DNA of 64,000 nucleotides. Origin: Diadophis punctatus similis. Lineage: Eukaryota > Chordata > Lepidosauria > Squamata > Dipsadidae. A model generated the notes under the pieces. It searched no databases and had not been told where the DNA came from. It worked only from the letters and a program-made list of their open reading frames with translations. Positions 56,443-64,000 of the stretch are shown here, piece by piece. Position 1 is the stretch's first letter. Each line of letters begins with the position of its first letter. Both the position numbers and the translations under genes were made by a program. Where the stretch lies: NCBI GenBank assembly GCA_023053685.1, contig JALIGW010000001.1:66531740-66595739 (forward strand), written 5' to 3'.

Positions 56443-59400
56443 TTCATTCATTCATTCATTCATTCATTCATTCATTCATTCATTCATTCATTCATTCACT
56501 CATTCATTCTTATTAGCCGCCCAACTCCCGCGGGACTCTGGGCGGCGTACAACATGTAAGAAGAACAATTTATTAAAAAGAAACCCAATAATAATAATTT
56601 AAAAACAGTTATAAAAATTAAAAAACATTATCATCATTCATACATGGGAAGACCACAGATGTTCTCATTGGTCTTATTTTAACCCGCCTGCTTGAAAAGC
56701 CATGTTTTCACGGCTTTACGGAAGGCCAGTAGGGTGGGGATAGCCGGATCTCTGGTGGGAGTTGGTTCCAAAGAGAGGGAACTCCCACGAGAAAGCTCTC
56801 CCCGCGGTCCCGCCAACCGGCATTGCTTGGTTGATGGGACCTGGAGGAGACCAACTCTGTGGGACCTAACCGGTCGTAGGGAGGTATGTGGCAGGATGCG
56901 GTCCTGAAGGTAGTCTAGTCCTGAGCCATGTAGGGCTTTAAAGGTTATAACCAACACCTTAAATTGCGACCGGAGACTAATGGGCAACCAATGCAGTTGG
57001 CGAAGAACAAGTGTTTCGTGGGTGTATCTTGGTACACCCACCACGGCTCGCGCAGCTGCATTTTGCACCAATTGCACCAATTGCACCATGGGGGGTTTCC
57101 AGACCCCCCCATGCAAAATGCCCCTATATACACTGTTGTATTTCTGTTCCATGGGCTAATGTGGAGGATACCCCACTATATCAATAAGATCTCTGTTAAG
57201 GTCATCTTCCCTAATCTCTATTCTGGATTATAGTGCTATTTAACTTTACTTGAATTGGCAGAGAGCTATATCAACATGATGTTTGCTATTCCTATCACAT
57301 ATTTCCTATCTTTCACCTTCATAATGCATTGTTCCTCAGTCATCTTAAAACATAGAACAGTTAGAACATAGAATAATAGAGTTGGAAGGGACCTCAGAGG
57401 TCTCCTAGTCCAACTCCCTGCTTGAGCAGGAGATCCTATACCAGTGATGGCGAACCTTTTTTTCTTCGGGTGCCGAAATAGTGCACGCCTGTGCATGTGC
57501 ATGCAGGTGCATGCCCACACCCATAATTCAAAGCCCCCCATTTGCCCCACCCCCCTGTGCATGCATGCATGACCCCCCCACTCTCCCATTTCCCGACTTC
57601 CAGTGGGCCCGATAGGCCCATTTTTCGCCCTCCCCAGGCTCCAGAGGCTTTCTTGGAGCTTGGGGAGTGCAAAAACGCTCCCCCCGCCACCCGAAATCAC
57701 CCTCCCAGAGCCTCTGTGCAAGCCAAAATCAGCTGGCGGGCACGCACATGCGCGCTGGAGCTGAGCTAGGGCAATGGCTCGTGTGCCAGCAGATATGGCT
57801 CCGCGTGCCACCTGTGGCACCCATGCCATAGGTTCGCCATCACTGTCCTATACCATTTCAGACAAATGGTTGACCAGTCTCTTTTTGAAAGCCTTCACCG
57901 ATGGAGCATCTACCGCTTCTGAAGGCAAGCTATTCCATTGGTTGATTGCTCTCACCATTAGGAAATTTCTCCTTAGTTCTAGGTTGCTTCTCTCCTTGCT
58001 TAGTTTCCAATCCTTGTTTCTTGTCTTGCCATTTGGTGCTTTGGAAAATAGTTTGATCCTCTTGGAAAAGTGTGATAAAGCCAGTGGTGGGTTCCTACCA
58101 GTGCGGTCCATTCTATAGCACCGGTAGCGGCCCGCTGGTGACGTCATAGTACCGGTACTGTCGGTTGCCAGTGCCTGGGCGCCACCATTTTAAAAAAAAA
58201 TTTTAATTTTTTAAAAAAATTTCTTCTGCGCATGCCCAGAAGCCAAGTTTCCGGCACTGCTCATGTGCTGCCTTCCTACCCCACAGTGAGTCCCAGCAGG
58301 GGAGGATGGCTGAGGGAGCGCATGAGACGCTGAAAGAACAGGCGGCAGGAGCTATCTCCATTCCCCTCCCTTCAGCAGTCCAAGAAGCCACAAACGCGCG
58401 GTGATGATCCTAGGCATTTTCGCACGTTTGAGGCTTCTCGAGCTGCTGAGGGGAGGGGGAATGGGCAGCAGGACCTATCTCAGTTCCCCTCCCTTCAGCA
58501 GTCCGAGAAGCTACGGCCACCCGGTCACATGGTTGGCAAGCCACACCCACAAAATAAGCCACGCCCACAGAGTGGTAGTAAAAAAATTAGGAACCTGCCC
58601 CTGGATAAAGCCTAACCAATTTTGACTGATGCTACCCTGATGGTGAGCAATGTTTAAGGAAGAAACAAAACAAAACTCAAAATCTCCTCCTTTTATTTTT
58701 TTCCTGCATATATTACTCTCAGGTTTGTTGAAGGTATGTGAAGGAGAGACAAGTATTTGGATGTAGGATGGAGAATGGAGAAGTATATGAAGATAGGGTG
58801 GAAGAAGGGTTCTTTTCTGTCTCAGATGTATATTATTGGTGCCTGTTTCTCTGCCAGTTCATCCATCCAACTCCATCCGTCCTTATATCATTATGAGTTT
58901 TTTTAACCAAATGTTCTTTTCTTAGGGGGCCTTCTTGATGGAATATCTATCCTTACTAATGTGGAAAAAATTATATTTGATAATGTCAAGATGAACGAGA
59001 ACACTGCTGACAAATTAGGTAACTTTAGTGAATAAACCCAGAAAGTATCCTATAGAGTTCAGTTGAAATGTATTTGATGTATGTTTAATACCATTTATAT
59101 ATTCTATCCCTCCATTTGTTTTTTTCTTCTTTCATTTTATCCTGTTGTTAGATTGCATGTTTTAATTTTAAATATTAAATTTAGTATAAATAAGAAGCTG
59201 AATATTTTACCATGTATGTAACCAGTCAAATACTTTTAATCTGCCCTGGAAAAAATAGATTAAAGCATCCTGAGGGATTGTCAATACATTGCATGTTCCT
59301 CCTGATTAGCAGGATATGGGGAGCATATACTGGATTGATTTGCAAGTTAGTCCTTAAATTAGACATCCCATTTGCTTAGAAATGCATGCTTGAGATAAAA

Positions 59401-62400
59401 TTGGATATTGGTTGTCCTTGAATTATACTAGCAAAATGTTCACCATAAACAATATTATTTAATAATGAAAAAGGAATGCTGCCTATGGCACAAGCATTGT
59501 TTTTACAACATGTTTTCATTTCTTTTGCTTTTCTGCACTTTGCAGAATGTTGCTTATTTCAAAAGGGAATACCGTGGTTGTTAGAGATGAGAATAAATCT
59601 CACAGAGGCGATGTTTGATCTTTCTCTCGGGAACTCAGACATTTAGAAATAAAGCCGAAGTTAAAGTCTAATAAAATATTTATTTCGGTACAAAACAATA
59701 AATTCTGAATAATTACATTCTTGCTAATTAAATGCGACCCCTCCCGGTCAGAGCCGAACCACAAGAAAAAAAATGGAGAATCAGGAATGCACACATCACG
59801 TGTCCTGCTTGTAATGGAATGTACCATAATATTAGGATAGGGATGCATCACCCTGCATAGACATACAACTGACAATATTCACTACGTGACAGTGGTGTTA
59901 TAGATATACAATTTGTAATAGAATAAAACTGTAACTAGTTGTTTTTCTCAATTTGTTTGTAGCTGAAGGCTTAAAGAATTTGAAAAAGTTGAATTCATTG
60001 CAATTGAAAGAGCTTACAAATGTTGGAGATGGAATGATAAGTATAGTAAAATCAATATCCTTAAATCTTCAAGAACTAGAAGAAATTTATTTGGTTAACT
60101 GCTGCATTTCTGCGACTGCTGTAGAAATTCTAGGTAACGCCAGTGTTTTGGTTATTTTAATCAACTTATTCTATTTATAAGTTATCCAGTAATAATAGTA
60201 TTCTTGGGGATATACCAAACTTCTAAAACAGATGAGATTCTGAATAGTATTGCTTACAATTCTAGAACAGATTACCCCACCCCAAACTGTTACTCTCTAG
60301 ATATTAACTGTCTTGTCGGTTGTGAATTTTGAGAAAGGATAGTAGGTTGAGGGAATCTACACAGGGGTCAGCTGCTGGGGTTTCGCAGGGGTTCGGGAGA
60401 ACCTCTAGCTAAGATTCTGTGCAGTTTGGAGAACCCCCAAATCCCACTCCTGGCTGGCCTCGCTCACCCCTCCCAGGAGTCCCCACACGGCCCGTTTTGG
60501 ATGCAGGTAAGTGCAGGGAGCATGCAGAGGCTCAGGGAGGGCAAAAAACGGGCTTACTGGAAGTTCGGTAGGATCTCCGGAGCCTTGGGAGGCCATTTTC
60601 ACCTTTCCGGAGGCTCGAGAAAAGCCTCCAGAGCCCAGGGACGGCAAAAATGCCTCCCCCCCATCGTGGTGCAGGAGGCCGACTAGGCCACGCCCACCAT
60701 GGCCATGCCCACCCAGCAACCAGGCAGAGAACCCCTTGCTAAATTTTTTGAAGCCCACCCCTGAATCTACACTGTAGAACAAAACCAGTATTTCAAAACA
60801 GAATAACCTTATTATCATTATGCAGTTCAGACTGTTTATCCCACTCTAGGAAACTGGTGGCAGCTGTTAGGGGTGTCTGACACGACGGTCATATTAGTTG
60901 CTATTGGATCCTGTATGGTGGAAATGCCACCTGAGCTTGCTGCTTTTCAAAACATATTCAACTCTTGAACTCTGACTTTTCCCAATCTATAAATCAGCCT
61001 TCTTCAACCTGGCATCCTCAGTATGTGTTGAAATTACAGCTCTCAGGCTTTTTAACCAGGGTGACCAATTGAAAACGCTTCCTTTTTCTGGGGCCCTCCA
61101 GATGGTACTAAACTGTAACTTTCAGGATCCTTTTAACAATAGCTTTGTTGGTCAGGGTTTCTGGGAATTAAAATTTCAGCAGCATCTGGAAAGCCAAAAA
61201 TCCTCTTTTAGCTAAACCTTCTGTCTGTGAACTACCAATTCAAGACATAATTTCTCAAAAGGGTGATTCTAAATCATGTCTTGTTATGTCATTCAGACAT
61301 TTATCTCTGTTTTCATCTTCAGTCTTTCTTCCTATAGATCTTTCAGAATCTGACCTTTTTCTTTACCCATTTGTATGTAATTTAATTTAATTTAATTTAA
61401 CCCCATTAGACTCTGAGCAGATAATAAAATCCAGAAAACAATTAAATACATATAATTTGACTACTGTTATTGCTGCTGTTATTATTATTAGCAATTTATC
61501 ACAGTGGTCTTTTTAAGGAAACACAGATTAATGGTCTTTCATTCTCATACTCTTTCCCATGTCTATGAGTTAATTCACTGTGTGCTTCTTATTTTATAGC
61601 TCAGAATATTTGCAATTTACCCAAACTTTCTGCACTTGATATATCCAACAATTTTTTGGGAAATGGAGGAAAAGAAGCTCTTTGTCAATTAGGTAAGAAA
61701 GATAATTTTCTCTCAGGAAAATGTTGCAATCATAGATTATATTTTGGTGACTTGCTCAATAGAGGAGCCATGTTGATGCAGTGGTTAGAATGCGATATTG
61801 CAGGTTAACTCTGCCCACAGCCAGGAGTTCGATCCTGACCAGCTGAAGGTTGACTCAGCCTTCCATCCTTCCAAGGTCAGTAAAATGAGGACCCAGATTG
61901 TTAGGGGCAATATGCTGATTCTGTAAACCACTTAGCGAGGGCTGTAAAAGCACTGTGAAGCGGTGTATAAATCTGAGTGCTATTGCTATTGCTATGTCCT
62001 AACAAATCTCACTCTTAATTTGGGCCTTGGATTGAAAAGAAAAATATACAAGAATGGAAAATATATGTACTTCAAGGATAAATTGTTGGATTCTTGGGTT
62101 CATTTTTCTTCCTGTGGACATTTCATTACCAGCTAGGTAAAATCATTAGCATATGGATGAGGGAAGTTTGCCAGCTGCTTTTATATATGATAGCTTGATC
62201 TACCTAACAATACAAACCTAAAACAGTAATAAAGATTCTATAATATTGAATAAAATTTTATAAAATAAATTTATATTTATATTTATTTTATTGTTATGTT
62301 ATGTTATATATTATGTTATTATAATTTTATAATTTTATAATAGAATATAATTATAATATTATTTATTATTTATTATCATATACAACAATTCTATAAAATA

Positions 62401-63113
62401 AAATTCTATAATATTCAATAAATAAATCCTAAAAACAAATATCCTATTTTAAAGGCCTCTTTTAAAATGCCAACTAGCAGGTCATTTTCTATAAAGTAAT
62501 TCAACAGAATGCATTTCAGAGATGGGGTAATGATGGGGAAGGGTTGATTGAGAGTTGCAGACAAACAAGCCTAGAACAAGTTTTGTGAGCTAAATGGCCT
62601 GGTGAAAAATCATATAATAGAGATGTGGGAACTCTTTACAGCAAAAAATGGGAATAAAATCATGATTCATATGTTGAACTGGTGATTTCTTTGAAATAAA
62701 GCATATTATCTATCGGCATTACTTATGTCTCTTCAATACTTATTTGCAGACTATATTTTAATTAATGCCATAGTAGATGGCAGCTTCTTGTTGAATTTGC
62801 TGCTCCCTGCAAAGTTAAACTGAGTCTGATTTGGTTAATCACCAGATTGGTTGCAGGCTACATTGGGAGATTAAAAGGCATCCTGAAAAAAGACAGAGGG
62901 AAAACAAAACAGTAATCCGAAGTAAAGGTGAATTTATCTTTTCTTTAGTTGAAAGATTAAATGTCCTACCAAAGATGAAAATTCTGATGTTCCCTTGGGT
63001 GGATGAAGTGAATGTTTGCTTTGTTAAGTTAGAAGAGTTAAAGAGAATGCCGCAGTTGACCAAACTTGGGCTGAAGAAATGGAGAACCACCAACTGTGAT
63101 GCCAGAATTCTCA
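53099..63113 (+). CDS. NLRC4: NLRC4 (IPAF), CARD-NACHT-LRR inflammasome protein; last exon(s) beyond window
   Basis: Cytosolic NLR that in mammals assembles with NAIP receptors bound to bacterial flagellin or type III secretion parts and recruits caspase-1. Joined exons 53099-53360, 54308-56287, 58926-59018, 59963-60133, 61600-61692 and 62949-63113 give 921 codons plus one base. CARD residues about 1-87; NACHT from about 160 with Walker A EGEAGKGKTT (P-loop Lys175, same number as human) and Walker B VLFLLDGYDEF; the winged-helix FHKSFQEY His (residue 452, equivalent to human His443) is kept; HD2 follows and LRRs begin at about residue 745. Human NLRC4 has 1024 residues, so about 95 are missing at the right edge. 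No in-frame stops. It lies next to YIPF4 and convergent with it, as in mammals. Confidence 0.96.
53806..54240 (-). mobile_element. hAT-type non-autonomous element, family A, in NLRC4 intron 1
   Basis: Inverted ends CAGTGATGGCGAACCTATGG / AAAGGTTCGCCATCACTG. Perfect 8-bp duplication TAATAGTC (53798-53805, 54241-54248). Inverted relative to 4152 and 57442. Ends only 67 bp before the NACHT exon. Confidence 0.9.
54308..56287 (+). CDS. NLRC4: NLRC4 coding exon 2 (NACHT, helical domains, first LRR)
   Basis: 1980 nt in one open frame from HTDGQVTQQDVDYLAQDLTN (acceptor CTTTTAG) to KIKDLQSENQHG (donor GTATGT). The frame runs 149 nt upstream of position 54457, where an ORF scan would start it. A short insertion (about 9 residues, near LDSTFQNSGTQ) relative to human lies between NACHT and the winged helix. 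A polyglutamate patch (EEEEEG) lies in HD2. Confidence 0.96.
56361..56512. repeat. (TTTG)n(TTTA)n(TTCA)n compound microsatellite
   Basis: About 150 bp of tetranucleotide repeats directly against the tail of the antisense LINE, so it most likely grew from that tail. Confidence 0.95.
56513..57110 (-). mobile_element. L2/CR1-clade LINE 3' fragment, antisense
   Basis: Tail GCCGCCCAACTCCCGCGGGA then, on the minus strand, [31 protein letters not shown] and TLLAFRKAVKTWLFKQAG. One small frame change near PRGELSRGSS. In NLRC4 intron 2. Confidence 0.83.
57375..58081 (-). mobile_element. CR1-type LINE fragment, antisense, split by a hAT insertion
   Basis: GAGTTGGAAGGGACCTCAGA ... CTTGAGCAGGAGATCC is cut at 57441 and resumes at 57846 with CATTTCAGACAAATGG. 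The minus strand codes [20 protein letters not shown]. It is bounded on the right by the second hAT element. Confidence 0.78.
57442..57845 (+). mobile_element. hAT-type non-autonomous element, family A, nested in CR1
   Basis: Inverted ends CAGTGATGGCGAACC / GGTTCGCCATCACTG. Perfect 8-bp duplication TCCTATAC (57434-57441, 57846-57853), itself made of CR1 sequence. Confidence 0.92.
58082..58603 (+). mobile_element. hAT-type non-autonomous element, family B
   Basis: Ends CAGTGGTGGGTTCC / GGAACCTGCCCCTG. Perfect 8-bp duplication GATAAAGC (58074-58081, 58604-58611). The interior has a duplicated block (TCCCCTCCCTTCAGCAGTCC at about 58362 and 58484). Confidence 0.9.
58926..59018 (+). CDS. NLRC4: NLRC4 coding exon 3 (LRR)
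   Basis: 93 nt, GLLDGISILTNVEKIIFDNV then KMNENTADKL, matching human LIMDNIKMNEEDAIKL. The acceptor is TTCTTAG and the donor GTAACT. Phase 1 on both sides. Confidence 0.92.
59579..59891 (-). mobile_element. Solo LTR (313 bp) in NLRC4 intron 3
   Basis: On the minus strand it begins TGTCACGTAG and ends CTCTAACA (TG...CA). It holds AATAAA-type signals about two thirds along. Flanked by perfect 5-bp duplications GTGGT (59574-59578, 59892-59896). No internal genes. Gypsy-like or retroviral origin cannot be decided from the LTR alone. Confidence 0.75.
59963..60133 (+). CDS. NLRC4: NLRC4 coding exon 4 (LRR)
   Basis: 171 nt, [20 protein letters not shown] through ISATAVEIL. The acceptor is TTTGTAG and the donor GTAACG. 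Phase 1 on both sides. Strong match to human [20 protein letters not shown]. Confidence 0.94.
60362..60763. mobile_element. hAT-type non-autonomous element, family G
   Basis: Short inverted ends CAGGGGT / ACCCCTG with a perfect 8-bp duplication AATCTACA (60354-60361, 60764-60771). The GC-rich core (GGGCAAAAAACGGGCTTACT) resembles the core of family A. In NLRC4 intron 4. Confidence 0.82.
61005..61200. mobile_element. Degraded hAT-like palindromic repeat
   Basis: TTCAACCTGGCATCCTC, GGGGCCCTCCAGATGGTACT and the inverse GGTTTCTGGGAATTAAAATT. Weak ends, no duplication found. Confidence 0.35.
61600..61692 (+). CDS. NLRC4: NLRC4 coding exon 5 (LRR)
   Basis: 93 nt, AQNICNLPKLSALDISNNFL then GNGGKEALCQL, matching human [22 protein letters not shown]. 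The acceptor is TTATAG and the donor GTAAGA. Phase 1 on both sides. Too short to show as an ORF. Confidence 0.92.
   Translation, partial: LRIFAIYPNFLHLIYPTIFWEMEEKKLFVN
61761..61997 (+). mobile_element. Sauria-type SINE in NLRC4 intron 5
   Basis: GAGGAGCCATGTTGATGCAG head, TGAGGACCCAGATTGTTAGG, and a GAGTGCTATTGCTATTGC tail. Confidence 0.88.
62235..62435. repeat. AT-rich low-complexity tract
   Basis: TTATA, TTATGTTA and ATTTATT runs, almost free of G and C. Confidence 0.85.
62949..63113 (+). CDS. NLRC4: NLRC4 coding exon 6 (LRR)
   Basis: 165 nt, VERLNVLPKMKILMFPWVDE through KLGLKKWRTTNCDARIL, matching human LGLKNWRLTDTEIRIL. The acceptor is TTCTTTAG and the donor GTAAGT. The following exon was not found before position 64000. 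Confidence 0.93.
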
Positions 63114-63227
63114 GTAAGTATATTTTGCAGTATTAAAAGAGAGATATGAAAACAAGAGTGAAGGACTCACATGTGGTACTATACTGAGTCAAAGCAATAG
63201 CTCTGATCCAAAAGGCTATTGTAAGGG

Positions 63228-63600
63228 TTATTTGTTCGTTTATATAATAAATATAGCCATCTCACTGCTGGGACTCTGGGTGGTTTATAAAGTTAAAAAT
63301 AAAGCACAACCAAAAATTAATGGCAAAATCATTTTAAAAACCTCTAAAAATAATGCAAATATTAAAACAATCTGTGGGAAAGCAACATTTATTTTCTTGA
63401 AAGCACAGCCATTTATCAGGCTCTCCATATCACCAGATCCCAGGTCAGATGACAAAGCCATGTTTTCAGACTCCTCTAGAAGGATCAGGGCTAATCTCAC
63501 CTCAGAAGGGATGATGTCCTCAAGGATGGTTGCTGCGGCAGAACAGGGTCTCTTCCTGGCTCCTGTCAGATGACATTCCTTTGTACACAGAATTACACCA
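63228..63600 (-). mobile_element. LINE 3'-end fragment, antisense
   Basis: ATAGCCATCTCACTGCTGGG then GACTCTGGGTGGTTTATAAA resembles the reversed tail of the L2/CR1-clade copies, followed by AAAGCCATGTTTTCAGACTC. Degraded. Confidence 0.45.
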
Positions 63601-63828
63601 TGTCATTTCTGCCAGATCTGATGGACAGATAGATTTGATTGAGGCAGTACCTCAAATACCTCAGCTGACTTTTGCAAATGTTCTCTGTGTTTGTGTATAT
63701 ATATTAATATGACCTAAACAAAAATACACTCAAAAGATTAATATTCATATTTGGTACATGGAAAAAACAGAACTATGTTTCAGTATTTAGCAATACAATA
63801 ATAGGCCTCCTTGGGACACAATCTAAAC

Positions 63829-64000
63829 CAGGGGTCCCCAATATCCGGGCCGTGGCACACTACCAGGCCTTGAGCTGTTTGGAACCAGGCGGAGGAAGTG
63901 GCGGGCGAGTCCTTGTGCATCTCCACTTGCGCGAGCAATGGGTCAGCACATGCGTGCACGCTACATTTGCACGAGCGGCAAGCATGCATACCCACTTGCA
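63829..64000 (+). mobile_element. hAT-type element, family C, cut by the window edge
   Basis: Left end CAGGGGTCCCCAATATCC, then TACCAGGCCTTGAGCTGTTT, the same as 24707-24976. The right end is outside. Confidence 0.8.

Noticed and set aside
56345..56602. ORFs coding Phe-Ile-His-Ser and Tyr-Leu-Phe-Ile repeats
   Set aside because: They are translations of the TTTA/TTCA tetranucleotide microsatellite.

Overview
The window is vertebrate nuclear DNA, most likely from a squamate reptile and probably a snake. The evidence is three split genes with ordinary GT-AG exons, eight copies of a tRNA-headed squamate SINE (Sauria-SINE type), LINE fragments of L2/CR1, CR1, Rex1 and L1 type, and many short hAT-type elements. 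The gene order BIRC6 - YIPF4 - NLRC4, with BIRC6 and YIPF4 in the same direction and NLRC4 pointing the opposite way, matches the human 2p22.3 block.

Layout. (1) Positions 850-30431, minus strand: the first ten coding exons of BIRC6 (BRUCE/Apollon), a giant IAP-family E2/E3 ubiquitin ligase. They give about 941 residues in an unbroken frame, including a BIR domain with all four zinc ligands; the rest of the gene lies left of the window. A CpG-rich promoter sits at about 29750-30650. (2) Positions 36864-45199, minus strand: all six coding exons of YIPF4, a Golgi/ER five-pass membrane protein. They assemble to 254 residues with no break, and a CpG island and an array of CCAAT boxes lie upstream. 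(3) Positions 53099-63113, plus strand: NLRC4, an inflammasome NLR. CARD, NACHT and the first LRR exons are present (about 921 residues); the final exon or exons lie right of the window.

Everything else is intron or intergenic DNA dense in mobile elements. Eleven complete hAT-type elements carry recognisable 8-bp target-site duplications (ten exact, one with a single mismatch), and one more runs off the right edge. There is a 313-bp solo LTR with a perfect 5-bp duplication inside an NLRC4 intron, two LTR copies of another family (one still joined to a gag remnant), mariner-like elements, a Helitron-like repeat with about 180-bp tandem units, a 291-bp insertion bounded by 32-bp identical direct repeats, and a large compound microsatellite.

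Functionally the three genes do not form an operon-like unit. They are a conserved vertebrate neighbourhood in which an apoptosis inhibitor, a trafficking protein and an inflammasome component happen to be linked. No CRISPR array, bacterial operon or wholly novel gene system was seen. The most informative points are the intact squamate NLRC4 (with an apparent loss of the human Ser533 phosphosite region), the BIRC6 N-terminus that appears as an upstream ORF, and the well-preserved transposon insertions.
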